64,000 nucleotides of DNA. Origin: Dichetophora obliterata (lineage: Eukaryota; Arthropoda; Insecta; Diptera; Sciomyzidae). A model generated the notes under the pieces. That model ran no database searches. It worked only from the letters and a program-made list of their open reading frames with translations, and was not told where the DNA came from. The stretch lies in contig OY986438.1 of the NCBI GenBank assembly GCA_963920525.1, positions 191,772,962 through 191,836,961 on the forward strand. Reading direction: 5' to 3'. Shown one piece after another: positions 45,947-56,611 of the stretch. The translations under genes and the position numbers were made by a program. Each line of letters starts with the position of its first letter. The stretch's first letter is position 1.

Positions 45947-46015
45947 TCATCCCGGAATCCCGGACCTATTGCAAGACCTAATATCCGGGGTTTTCGGGAT
46001 CCGGCATTGCCTCAA
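45947..46015. repeat. 'cccgggatcccggg' repeat arm
   Basis: 'tagggcatctcatcccggaa' followed by 'tcccgga', 'tatccggggttttcgggatc' and so on resembles stretches at 51852-51925 and 62240-62325. It is a dispersed, GC-rich palindromic family starting TAGGGCATC. Confidence 0.5.
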
Positions 46016-46150
46016 CTGCAAAAAAATCCAAAATATTTCAAAATATTCGAACAAAAAATTGAATGATACTACCTAAGGAAAAATTTATGTGATTTAAAAA
46101 AATTTTAAAATAAAAAACTTTCTTAAGCTATTAGTACAAAATAACACAAT

Positions 46151-46285
46151 GGGCCTTACCAATAGTCATTTCAATGCGGACTCTAAATTTAGTGTAAGCT
46201 TTTTGACCGCAAATTCCATAGAAATAATGTCAAAAAGCTCACACTAAATTTAGATTAGGTATTAAATCGACTATTTGTAAGGCCC
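46151..46285. mobile_element. Short MITE, GGGCCTTACCAATAGTC ends
   Basis: 'gggccttaccaatagtc' pairs with 'gactatttgtaaggccc'. Direct AAT on both sides (46148-46150, 46286-46288). 135 bp with an inner 'ctaaatttagtgt' inverted pair. Confidence 0.65.
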
Positions 46286-46586
46286 AATGTCTTAAATACA
46301 TGATACTTCCTAAGAAATACTGAAATATAATTTCAATAATACAAAAATAAAAATCTTTCTTAATTAGCTGTTCAATATATGACGTGAAAATATCCAAATG
46401 TGACCTTAAAAATTAAAAAAACCAAATTTCCTTTAACCAGCTGTACAGAAATCACAAAATTCTTACTAAAACGTATGTTATTATACTAATCAATTTTTTT
46501 TTAAATGATTTTATGAACGTGTCAAAAAAATTTAATGATACTACCTGAGAAAAACCAGAATGTAATTTTAAAAATTTTTAAAATAA

Positions 46587-47236
46587 AAAAGGCACAGTTT
46601 CGATAGTATCGTAAGTATAGACGTAGAATTCCTTTTTATATAGTAATAGAGAAAAATTCTGTTTTTTTTTCATTCATATTTTTAAAAACTATTTAAAAAC
46701 ATTTCATCTAAATAAATAAAAATTATTCAAAAACAAATTTGTTGTTTTTGTTGTCTTCTTTAAACTTACTTGATCTAAAAAGCTCACAATTAAATTCATG
46801 TAAAAATTGGTTTTGTTTTATAAAAAGTTTTCGTTTGATATTTGTAGTGATGAATTTGTTGTTAATTTTTTATGTTGGTTACAGCTAAATGTAAGTTACG
46901 TTTAATAAATGGAAATAAATATCGGAAAATTTTAAATTATTTATTTTTCCTGTTGTAAAGAGCATTAACATATATTATGTATATATCAAACGAAAAGTTT
47001 TTATAAAACAAAACAAATTTTAACATTAATTTAATTGAGAGCTTTTTAGATCAAGTAAGTTTGAAGAAGGCAACAAAAACAACAAATTCGTTTTTGAATA
47101 ATTTTTATTTAGAAGATGAAATGTTTTAAAATAGTTTTGGAAAATATAAATATAAAACAAGAATTTTTCTCTATTACTGTATAAAAAAGAATTCTACGTC
47201 TGTACTTACGATACTATCGAAACTGTGTCTTTTTTT
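46587..47236. mobile_element. Near-perfect foldback (~650 bp)
   Basis: Arms of about 250 bp: 'cacagtttcgatagtatcgt' and 'agacgtagaattc' at the outer ends, then 'caaatttgttgtttttgttg', 'acttgatctaaaaagctc' and 'aaaagttttcgtttgata'. They are inverted at 46985-47236. The spacer is about 140 bp. The 'cttgatctaaa..gctc' block is shared with the 30640-36030 arms. Confidence 0.8.
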
Positions 47237-47807
47237 ATATTTATGAAGAATCGAATTCAAATTTATGTCATATTCGCTTGATGTGTCGTTTGTTCTTGTC
47301 CTTTTTCCCTCTCTTTTTCACCCGTTCGCCAAAAAACGCTAAAATATGCATTGAATCTGGTATTGAAATCAAGGTAGTGCAGTTGAGTTGCCGTTTATTG
47401 TTTAGTTTATTGTTGCAACTTAATAAAAAAAAATTTAAGAAAAGGTTACAATTGTTTAACAACAAATTAAATAAATATGCAACTTAAAGTTTTCTATATG
47501 ACCTTGTTATTTATTGTGTTGATTTTCTATGATTTAAATACAAATTCTAATTGTTTGATAGTTTAAATCATTCTTGATTTTAAACACAAATTCTAGTTGT
47601 TTGATAGTTTAAAATCTTAACTTAAAAAACTTTAACTTAAAAAATTTGACCTTAAAAAATTAAAAGAAACTCCCTTAACCCTTTAGGGACGGAGTTTTAT
47701 TTTGAAAACCGTGATATTTTTCGTGGAAGTTTTTGCATATTCTAACAGATATGTAAAAAAAAAATATGTTCTGCATACTCAGAAATCCTGAAATCGCCCT
47801 TTTATCC

Positions 47808-47855
47808 TGGGACATATAATCCCAATAAGCATTTTCCGTGGGACATATGATCCCA
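47808..47855. promoter_or_regulatory. Subterminal palindromes of piggyBac, 3' side (two copies)
   Basis: The copies tgggacatataatccca (47808-47824) and tgggacatatgatccca (47839-47855) share the TGGGA-N7-TCCCA form with four copies on the other side of the gene. They are likely binding sites for the transposase or its Cys-rich tail (inference). Confidence 0.6.
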
Positions 47856-47959
47856 ATAATAATAAAAAAATAACCAAAGTATTACAGTATTAGTACATTT
47901 CAATGGAAATTCATTTTTATTTGTTTTATTTATTGTTTTATATTATTGTAGTAATATAA

Positions 47960-49636
47960 TTAGGAATTTAATTTGTGGAAGGGTCCAAAACATTGGTAGC
48001 ACAAAGCGTTGTTACAGCCTGAGCATATCATCTTTGTGCGCTTCTCGATACCAAGTGAAGTACAGCGAACGCAGCGACAACGTTTTTCTTGTTCCACTGG
48101 CAAGTGATCTCCAACATTGAGACTATCAGTTTTTGGACGCTTGGGTGTTCTTCCCCCCTGGCGACGTGGCATTTTCTCTCGTCTTTTAATTCCTTCGGAA
48201 ATCATGCCTTCAGCAAGAGGGACCAGGAAATCTTTCAACGATATTTTTTGTTTCTTATATTCGGTATACACAATCCACGAATTTACCACGCAAACCATTA
48301 GTAGTTTGTAGAAAACTTTCTTCCACCATTTTTGAGACTTGCGGTTAAAGTCATAAACGGCCGTTTTCTGGTCGGCTAAGTCGACTCCTCCCATATAAAT
48401 GTTATAGTCGCTGATACTTTTAGCACACTTGATTTTCTTCTTTGATCCGTCTTTTTGCTTTCTTTCAATGTCTACAAGCGATGGCGCATGGCAATTGGAA
48501 ACTAAAAGAACTTCTTTCGAATCCATCCATCGAGCAGCCAGAATACCACTAGATTTAGTTTGAAGTTGGCTTTCTCCTCTCTTCAACTTTCCGATAAATT
48601 TAGGTGTATTCTTTCTGTTTTGCATGTATGTTCCAAGTGCGGGAAATGCAATGGTTTCCAATAAATTTATTGAAGTAAAGAAGCGGTCAAAGGACAAACA
48701 TACATTTTTCTCACGAATAGAAGAAACCAATTTTGATACGACCCTCTCTCCAAGAGTGCTGATGTTGGACTGCACAGCATTTTCTTCCTTTCCAGTATAA
48801 ACATTCAAATCGTAACTGTATCCTGTCTTCGAGTCACATCGCATCCAAAGTTTTATTCCACGTTTTATTGGTTTCATGGGCATATATTGCTTCATACTTG
48901 ATCTGCCTTTGAATTTTACCATACATTCGTCAATAGACTGGAAACAACTCTCACTGCGAGCAGCAGCAAATGTGTATTTTAGACAGTTCACAACATCGGA
49001 GATGTAATAGTCTTTGCCAACGTTAGTGGGCTTTTCACATTCATTGAAATATAGCTTTGATGCCAGTAATAAAAAGCGATCTCGTGACATACAGTTTTTT
49101 ATAACTGAATTACCCATTGATGGATTTTTGCTCCAATAGTCCTTCAGAGATGGCACCTTGTTATAATGCATAATCAATGAAACTCCCAGAAATACAAGGA
49201 TTTCATTCGGATCGGTTAAGCTTCGCTTTGACTGCGCACGATGGTTCAAAGTTATTAGACGCTGATTAGTGCATTCAGCAATTCGAATGCACAAACTGTA
49301 GGGAAATATCTTGGAAAACACCTTATACTCGTTGCACTCATCAGTGAGATGAAGAAGTATTTTGCAATCTCGTTCAGTAGGGAATTCGTATTTTGGATTG
49401 AAATCCTGACGGCCATCGGCGGTAAAATTTACCCACTGGACAACTGGCTGTGACTCGTCATCTTTTTCGTCGTGTTCACAGGGCACATTGGGATTATCGT
49501 CAGCTTCGGCAGATTCGGTGTCATCGGAGTTCTCAGTCAAATATTCACTTCCAGAATCATCAAAATCAACATCAGAATCCGACTCTTCGCATACAATACG
49601 CACAAGTTCCTCAAGGGTTTGCTTCTTTTTTGCCAT
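47960..49636 (-). CDS. piggyBac-family transposase, intact (558 aa)
   Basis: Function: cut-and-paste transposition at TTAA. An acidic N-terminus (about 15-70, 'EESDSDVDFDDSGSEY') precedes the DDE_Tnp_1_7-type core. Three candidate catalytic Asp are visible in the expected contexts: 'KLWMRCDSKTGYSYDLNVYTGK', 'VCLSFDRFFTSINLLE' and 'DYNIYMGGVDLADQ'. A basic linker ('RREKMPRRQGGRTPKRPK') follows. The C-terminal Cys-rich domain is complete: 'CRCVRCTSLG', 'MICSGCNNALCYQCF'. The length is close to the family's usual 550-600 residues. ATG at 49636 is the first in frame and stands just inside the palindrome cluster. There are no stops or frameshifts, which contrasts with every other transposase in the window. 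That suggests recent insertion, possibly still active. Confidence 0.93.
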   Translation of the reverse strand: MAKKKQTLEELVRIVCEESDSDVDFDDSGSEYLTENSDDTESAEADDNPNVPCEHDEKDDESQPVVQWVNFTADGRQDFNPKYEFPTERDCKILLHLTDECNEYKVFSKIFPYSLCIRIAECTNQRLITLNHRAQSKRSLTDPNEILVFLGVSLIMHYNKVPSLKDYWSKNPSMGNSVIKNCMSRDRFLLLASKLYFNECEKPTNVGKDYYISDVVNCLKYTFAAARSESCFQSIDECMVKFKGRSSMKQYMPMKPIKRGIKLWMRCDSKTGYSYDLNVYTGKEENAVQSNISTLGERVVSKLVSSIREKNVCLSFDRFFTSINLLETIAFPALGTYMQNRKNTPKFIGKLKRGESQLQTKSSGILAARWMDSKEVLLVSNCHAPSLVDIERKQKDGSKKKIKCAKSISDYNIYMGGVDLADQKTAVYDFNRKSQKWWKKVFYKLLMVCVVNSWIVYTEYKKQKISLKDFLVPLAEGMISEGIKRREKMPRRQGGRTPKRPKTDSLNVGDHLPVEQEKRCRCVRCTSLGIEKRTKMICSGCNNALCYQCFGPFHKLNS

Positions 49637-49649
49637 CTAAAATGTGTAT

Positions 49650-50071
49650 TGGGACAATTAATCCCACAAAAAAAACGTATTGGGACTATATATCCCACGT
49701 AAAAAACGTATTGGGACTATATATCCCAATTTTACGAAATCACCTATAACTTACCTTATATTGTCATAAAACACCACCAACCAAGTAAGTTTAAAAAACA
49801 AACACTTTTTTTATACAAAACAATACAATTCTATGAAATTAAATTCTTTAGCAACAGCTTTCAGCTAATTATCGATCACAACTGCTCAAATTTCACCGAT
49901 GTTGTGAAATTCATTGTCAGCTGGTGTGAGTACGCTGACATGTACCGTTATGTTTTTGTTTACATTTCATAATGGACACTTAAATCTGTTTTTGGGACTA
50001 TTTACATAAGCAATTGCGTTGAAAATAGAGAAAATACGGAAGTTTACCTATTGGTGGGACGTATAGTCCCA
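49650..50071. promoter_or_regulatory. Subterminal palindromes of piggyBac, 5' side (four copies)
   Basis: TGGGA-N7-TCCCA palindromes at 49650-49666, 49681-49697, 49712-49728 and 50055-50071. The first three are spaced 31 bp apart and lie immediately upstream of the transposase ATG, so they may double as an operator for self-regulation (inference). A half-site 'tgggactattta' is at about 49995. Confidence 0.6.
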
Positions 50072-50379
50072 GTAGACCCGAAAGGGTTAAAAAAAAATAA
50101 AATTTAAGATTTTTTTTTCGACAGGAGGCAAGGAGACAAGCGTCAGGAGGATACAAAAAAATTAGTCTTTTGCTTTAGCAGTTGTTTCATGCGCACCTAT
50201 AGAAAAGTATAGGCAGCGTCAAAACGAACGCTGAGGCAAGCCATAATTATTATTGTTTTCTTTTTCTATTCTCCGGACGCTTGTACAACGAAACTTGAGT
50301 TCGAAAAGCATTCGAAGTCGAACCGGGACCTTTCTATAATATAGCCTTTGTGGTTCAATATTTACATTTTGTCAAAATG

Positions 50380-52490
50380 GAGGAAAAGCGAACATGCTTA
50401 ACTTTTGAAAAATCATAGTTTCAACAAGGTTCAAATCACTTGATTTTTACGTTTGAAGTATTTTCGAATATACAATAAAAAGTACTTGTTAAGAAACTGT
50501 AAAATTTGTTTTTAAATGAAGGTCAAATGAAGGTTAAATAACAAAAATCTGAATATTTCAAGATTTTGTTCTGATTTGAAGAGAACTGAGTTTTCCACTA
50601 AATTATATGATCGAAAATTAAGTTTACGTGTCTCGGCGTTTTTTTTTTTTGGTGACTTTTTAAAAGTTGAAAATTTAACTACAGTATAATATGAATATTT
50701 TAATCATATTTTCAGTTTTGAATAAAAATGAAAATAACCTTTTTTAATACCGTTTGTATTGGAAGATGGAATAAATCTGGGAATTGCCAATATCGAACTG
50801 CTTCCAAATTTTTCCATTTCCGTTTTTTCGGATCACACAAAAAAGTTACAAATTTAAAATACCTAAAACATAACGGGCAAAGTGTTAAACCGCTCGGATA
50901 TTATCAGTGGTACGTGAATCGTAGCAAACTTTACTTTAATTTTTTGCATAATTTTGTTTAGTTTTCCTTAGTTAAATTTTTTGATTTAAATTTTTTTCGA
51001 AATCTTTCTACTTCTTATCACTGTGACATGGCAGTACTGAAGTTACGAGCTGTCAAATAATTTGCGCATATTTCAATATTCGTGGCAATTACGTATTGTA
51101 GTTTTTGTGTTAATATCGTGATTATTGAAATATGCAATATGTCTCACAAGAAAATGTAAATAGGTCTGTTTCCGTACTAACTTCAATTAATTGTAATAGA
51201 GTAGGGAGTGACATTTTGCATGTTATTCTTCACTCTCGAGCTTCAAAAATTTGTAAAGTAACGCTTTCAAGCAACTTTAAGTTACTTGAATCGAGTACGG
51301 AAAAAGACCTAATATAGTTAATATTTAATCAAAAAATCTTCAATAATTTTACATCAATTTATAAAATATGTCATTAAAATGAGTAAGTTATTACAATTCG
51401 TCGGAAGAAACATATTTTGCATTTATTAGTACCGTTCCATTATTGTGACAGTAGTTTATTTTTATAATTAGAACGGTACTAAATACAAAAAATATGAAAC
51501 CATTCTTTTTTTTTCTCAGTGTTGTTTCGTTTATAGTCGTATTAATATGAACTGACGTGAGTTTTACACAAGTCTTATGAGATTTCACATGCTTTGTATG
51601 ATAAGGGTTAAAGTAAATTTTTAATCGATAACATATTTTAAAATTAATTTAGCCTGAGATCAATATACATATGTAGCTTAATTTGATCTCATGGCTTGCG
51701 TTAGTTTCATATACATGAGTTGAAAATATTTTTCCCATTTAGCTCGATTGTATATTGAGCCAAAACCGCAAATCAAGTGTAACCAACAAAAACAAATTTT
51801 TGCAGGAGAAGCAATTTTCTAGTTTTATCTGCAGAAGCAGTACATGTAAACTAGGGCATCCAATTTCGGGACGCTTCAGCAATCCCGGGACTTCGGGATT
51901 TGAAAACACAATCCCGGGATCCCGGGCTTGACAAACCTTAGAAAACGAATTTTTTGGAAGACGTAAATGAATTTTCAAAGTAGTTATGCCGCCTTGTTTT
52001 ACAACACAAAACATTGCAGAAGATTATAAAAAACTAAAAAACATAGTTTCAATTAAACGTTTGGTTACTATTTATTGTTTATTTTTGAAAAATCAAAGAT
52101 CAATTCTTTAAGAAAAAATTAATAAAATAAGATCATTCAGAAGGTTCATAAAATTATTTAAAAAAATTGAATAGTTAAATAAGACTGTAGGTAAATTTTC
52201 AACTTTTGAAAAGACACAAAAAAACGCCGAGACACGTAAACTTAATTTTCTGTCGTAGAATTTAGTGACCTAATCAGTCTTTACAAATCAGATTAAAGTC
52301 TCGAGCTATTCAGATTTTTGATATTTGACTTACATTTGCCATTCATTTAAAAAATTGTAGAGGTTCTTAACAGTTAATTTTTATTGTTTTTTCAAAAATA
52401 CCTTCAACGTGAAAATCGAATTAGCTTTGTTTAATCTTTGATTTTTCAAAAGTTAAGCAATTTCGCTGTTTCTTCCATTTGGACCAAATT
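50380..52490. mobile_element. Foldback element (~2.1 kb), diverged arms
   Basis: The left arm (about 50380-50690: 'cttaacttttgaaaaatca', 'aaatctgaatatttcaaga', 'aagtttacgtgtctcggcgt') is inverted at about 52190-52490 ('acgccgagacacgtaaactt', 'gatttttcaaaagttaag'). The 'acgtgtctcgg' block recurs in direct orientation near 52745 and 53245. Loop frames (50728-50961, 51132-51317) are not recognisable. Confidence 0.65.
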
Positions 52491-52599
52491 TGAATGTTAA
52501 ACGTAAAAACTTTAAAATAAATCTAAAAATTTGTTTGGTCAAATTAGTGTTTTATTTCATAAGTAGACTAAATTCTGAAAGTTTAAGCAAAATCGAAAG

Positions 52600-53295
52600 T
52601 GATAAAAATTTTTGGTCTCCAAAAATTAGGAAAATATAGCTAAAAATAGGTCTAAAAGTGACTAAGTTTCAATCGTAAATATATCGAAATTTTGATCTGA
52701 TTGGAAAAAACTGAATATGCTACTAAATTCTACGTCCAAAAAATAAGTTTACGTGTCTCTGTATTTTCGTGTGTCTTTTTGACGTCCCTACAGTGTAATT
52801 TTAGTATTTCTAAGTAGAAATTTTGTGATACAGCTTGCTTAAAGATCAAAGAACCAAGGCGTGCACCTTATACAAACAAGGTTTGGTCTTTGACCTGAAA
52901 GGAAAGGGATAGATCAAATTAGTGCTCAACACTAATTGGACTCAAATAAGTGGTCAACACTAATTGCACTCAAATTAGTGCTCAACACTAATTGCACTCA
53001 AATTTGTGCTGAACACTAATTGCACTCAAATTAGTGCTCAACACTAGTTGCACTCAAATTAGTGATTTTATTTCATAAGTAAATTAAATTCCGACGTTTT
53101 GTGCAAAATCGCAGGTAGTCAAATTTTTAGCCTTTGAAAATACAGAAAATATAGCTAAAAATGGGTCTAAAAGTGACTAAATTTCAATCGCGAGATTTGG
53201 ATCTGATTGGGAAAAACTGAGTATGTCACGACCAAAAATAAGTGCACGCGTCTCGGAATTTTCGTGTGTCTTTTTGACGTCCCTACAGTGTTATC
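52600..53295. repeat. Direct duplication flanking a 28-bp minisatellite
   Basis: 'atagctaaaaataggtctaa' followed by 'aagtgactaa.tttcaatcg', 'ttgatctgattgg', 'acgtgtct' and 'ttcgtgtgtctttttgacgt' is present at about 52630-52800 and again at 53145-53292. Confidence 0.7.
52914..53064. repeat. 28-bp minisatellite, about 5 copies
   Basis: The unit 'ctcaaattagtgctcaacac' plus 'taattgca' repeats. Each unit contains the small palindrome attagtg...cactaat. Copies differ at one to three positions. Confidence 0.8.
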
Positions 53296-54238
53296 TACTA
53301 GATGTAAATATCTAAGTTTTTGAAATTTCCGTTTGAACAGTATAAATTTCCATAAAATATTAGACACATACTAACCGGCTTGGACAAAATTATATGATAT
53401 TGCTTTAAGAATACTGATTTGCTTTTGACTTTTCCAGCTCTTGTTTCAAAGGAAAACTTAAAACCACACATTAAAAAATGATCACAAATAGAAACAACTT
53501 AAAAATCCATCGATTAAATAGAAAATCACAGATTTAGGGGGGAGACCCCCTTTCGCCCCTGCCTACACCCTTGCAACAATGTGTACATTAGAGTGGCACC
53601 TATGTGTATGGAAAAAAATGTTAGCTCGAATTGCTGACGTCATAGGCTAAAAATATTTGATTTGACATAAAAATAAAATCTATAAAAATTCTTAAATAAG
53701 ATATTTATAATAAAAATTATAAATAAGAGTAAATTTTTGCCCAAATTTTAGATTCATGGAGTGGTCAGTGCAATGTCCTGCCCTGATATCAATTGAAAAT
53801 ATTTGATCAATAGCAAAAAGATAGTTGAGTTAGGACCAAACGCACCAGTTCACGTAAAATATTAGTGCCTTTGAATGCAGTGGGATAGGCAAAATATTTC
53901 AAACGAAATCAGGCAAGATTTGGTTAAAATTGGTAGTAAATATTCTAAAATATATGAAAAATGTTCGAAATAAGGGAAAGAAAGGCTTTGCATAAAAACT
54001 TGAAAACATGATGCGTTAATATCTTAGTCGAAAGGTGTAAAATCCCAGCACAATTTTTGATACAAGTGCCACATGCATTCTTAGGGACACTGCTTCCGAA
54101 AGACATTCTATAGATCTAATTTTGCTTTTTCAAAGCTGTATTAAGAAGTGCTTTCGAGAGGCATTTTCATAAACTACTTCTGGAAGACATTCAAACAGCA
54201 TTTAAAATAAAGTAAAGTAAAAAAAAAACTATATATAA

Positions 54239-54498
54239 TTGAAGGGCTTATTGCAAGAACATGATAAGCCATATACAAAATATTTTTAAATAATCGACTA
54301 AAATTTTGTAAAAGTGTATTTTTGTATGAAGAAATGGAATTGAACAAGGAAACTTTTACAAATAGGTTAGAAAATTAGTATGAAATAGCCAAAATCCCTT
54401 CAGTGGTTGTTGGCAAGGCATTGAGTAATGTCTTCAGCCTAAAAACATTGATTTTTTAAATCATGTGGCTTATCACGTTATTGCAATAAGCCTTTCAA
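54239..54498. mobile_element. MITE with 'ttgaagggcttattg' inverted ends (copy 2)
   Basis: Same ends as 1027-1275: ttgaagggcttattgcaa and ttgcaataagcctttcaa, 260 bp. The interiors match in part ('aacatgataagcca' / 'tggcttatcacgtt'). Confidence 0.7.
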
Positions 54499-54524
54499 TT
54501 ATAATACATATATGTTTAAGATAC

Positions 54525-54725
54525 TTTCCGTGTAGTTTTTTAAACCCCCAACAAAACCTAACCACTTCCAACACTAAAATGCCATAAAAATAATGGAAAG
54601 GGATATTAAGCATGGAATTTTTTAAATCCCCAACAAAACTCAAACACTTGTCATTTCTAACACCAAAATCGCGAGAAAATGGGGTAAAGGGATATTTTCC
54701 GTGGCATTTTTTTTAACCCATCTTA
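54525..54725. repeat. Two-copy tandem repeat (~115 bp)
   Basis: 'ttaaacccccaacaaaacct' through 'acactaaaatgcc' and 'aagggatatt' repeats with 'ttaaatccccaacaaaactc' through 'acaccaaaatcgc' and 'aagggatattttccgtg'. Confidence 0.6.
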
Positions 54726-55201
54726 ACAGCAGAAACCTTTTTAATCCATCAAATGCTTTGTTAAAGTTCTGCTGGAAAACACCTCCTAGAATCCCTTCAT
54801 TGAAGGGCTCTTAGAAATATTCCATTGAAAAAATTCTGGAAGCACTTCTAGAGAAGACTAAGAAAAGCATTTCTTCCAATGACATACACATGTTAAAAGA
54901 ACTCCTTCTGGGTATGAAAGTGGAAGGGATGGAATTCAAGACTTTCCCTTCCACTTTACCTTCTTTAGGAATCACTTTTTTGCTGGGATTGAGTACAACT
55001 CGTATGTTCTTTATTAGTTTTTTGTATCCTTATTTTTTTTCAGAATTTGTTTTTCTTTTTGTTTCAAATAATAAACCGTTTTATTAAGAATTAAACAAGA
55101 AGTTAATAAAAAAAAATTTCGACTTGATTTGTTATAGCAACTTTTTTTGCTTATAGACGTGCAAGAAATTCAAACATGTACGTATTTGTGCTCTCCACTG
55201 T

Positions 55202-55763
55202 ATATTTATAAGTTTTCTGTTTTGTTTCCCTTCATCCCTCATACCATTACACCTTATTGCATTGCTTTACATACATATTTTAATTATGCCTAATTTTAAT
55301 TTAATCATTTTTGTTTCCATTTTTTCCCTTTTTCCCACACTTTTTGGCTTAAAGCACAAAAGTGTTGTATTTAGATCTGTACCAAATTGTTGTTAATTAA
55401 CCAAATAAATGATTTATGATCGGCATTCATGGTTTTAGCGCATCGAATGCTGCGTGTTTTTCAAGAATGGGGCGTTTTTCTTTTCTATGTTTTTACTATT
55501 GCAGCTGGTTTTCCAACGGATCGTTTATGGTGATTAATTTTTTTGTATTGCTGGAGTCCGCGTTGTTGCATCATGAAATCGGTTGGTAATGATAATGGTG
55601 ATACTTGATGGTGTTGACCAAGGGCGTCCGCATAATCTTCTGTTAGTGGTGGGTGCGGGACGGAGGGGAGAAAGTTTATATGAAAAGTTCACGTATAATA
55701 AAACTAGTATTGCTACAAAAAACTTTTTTGTTTTTTTACGGTTTTTTAGAGATTTTTCTGTTT
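55202..55763 (+). other. Probable meru 3' flank displaced by the nest
   Basis: The sequence is non-repetitive, with a canonical AATAAA at 55404-55409 after 'gttgttaattaacc'. If the 43966-55201 nest is removed (leaving one TA), this AATAAA would lie about 250 bp after the meru stop codon, a normal distance for a fly 3' UTR. This is inference only. No coding region is seen. Confidence 0.4.
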
Positions 55764-55765
55764 TA

Positions 55766-56253
55766 GGCCTTTTCCACACTTGGTCAACGCAATTCCAACA
55801 CAACTTCAACGCAACAGCGAAAAAGTTGTAAAGCAATGCAACTATAAACCGAATGCTTTCAGACTTGCTTCAAAAGTCATGCAACATGTAATAATTGTTA
55901 TTATATAATAACTCATGTTTTTCGACTTCTTGCACTGATTTAATATTCAACACTTGCTTATTCATCTTGCAAACTATTTCTTCTTCGTTTAGATTCTATT
56001 AGGAACTAATTAATTAGCTTATTCACCTTGATTAATATAAAGCCTACTGCACTACAAATACTTGAATTCACAAAACAAACAAACTGATGCAACACGTCGC
56101 CGATGAAAATTGCGGAAAACCGCGTTGCGTTGAACAGGTTGAGAACGTGTCCAGAACTTGTTGCGTGCAAGTTGCTTAATCTGAAGGTTCCGGTATAAAT
56201 ACACAGGCAAGCAACTTGAGTTGGAGTTGCGTTGACCAAGTGTGGAAAAGGCC
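55766..56253. mobile_element. PIF/Harbinger-like MITE, TTA target duplication
   Basis: 'ggccttttccacacttggtc' plus 'aacgcaa' pairs with 'ttgcgttgaccaagtgtgga' plus 'aaaggcc'. Direct TTA at 55763-55765 and 56254-56256. 488 bp. Both the 3-bp TTA and the GGCC start fit PIF/Harbinger. Frames at 56006-56264 are chance. Confidence 0.8.
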
Positions 56254-56611
56254 TTAGGTTTCATTTAAAATCAAAGATTTTTTGTTTCATATATATTTTT
56301 TATTTAATATTAAATTTAATTAAAATATTTGTAGCTATGAAAAGACTATGAAATATATAGTTGTTCATATATGACAAAATGGAATATGGTACGAAATAGA
56401 AGAATATGTATTACGCAAAAAATATATCTTTAACTAATCGTGTCACATTAAAGATTCATGTTAAATTATAAAGATATTCACACTGAAAAAATCAGCACAT
56501 TTGGAAATTTATGTGTGAAAAAATCACTTGAACTTGAATTCTTCAATGTTTAAAGTTCTTACATTTTCTCGAAAAAATTTCCAATTAAGTTTGATGACAT
56601 ACAGCTGTGGT

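Larger units (their letters stand above)
47679..50086 (-). mobile_element. piggyBac-superfamily transposon, apparently complete
   Basis: TTAA at 47675-47678 and 50087-50090 encloses 2408 bp with ends CCCTTTAGGGAC (left) and CCCTTTCGGGTC (right, inverted), matching at 10 of 12 positions. An uninterrupted transposase frame lies on the minus strand, with six 17-bp palindromes between it and the ends. It sits inside the 45625-53573 element. Confidence 0.93.
45625..53573. mobile_element. hAT-type element or composite (7.9 kb) with perfect 8-bp duplication
   Basis: CAAGGGTGTAGGCAGG (16 bp) at 45625 is perfectly inverted at 53573, and CAACAATG is directly repeated at 45617-45624 and 53574-53581. 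An 8-bp duplication with CA(A/G)GG ends is the hAT footprint. No hAT transposase was recognised inside. The interior contains a GGGCC MITE, foldbacks, the intact piggyBac and repeat arrays. Confidence 0.8.
43966..55201. mobile_element. Tc1-like inverted ends enclosing an 11.2-kb nest
   Basis: 'cagtggggagcaaaaata' followed by 'tgtacatgttggaatttcttgca' at 43966 is inverted at about 55153-55201 ('tgcaagaaattcaaacatgt' ... 'tgtgctctccactg'). TA flanks both sides (43964-43965 and 55202-55203). The ends are about 48 bp with a few mismatches. No Tc1 transposase was found between them. Most of the length is later insertions: 44260-45522, 45625-53573 and 54239-54498. Confidence 0.75.

Noticed and set aside
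50728..50961. 77-codon + strand frame with Cys and His, considered as a THAP-like zinc finger
   Set aside because: Cys/His spacing does not fit THAP, and the frame lies in a foldback loop without similarity I can name.
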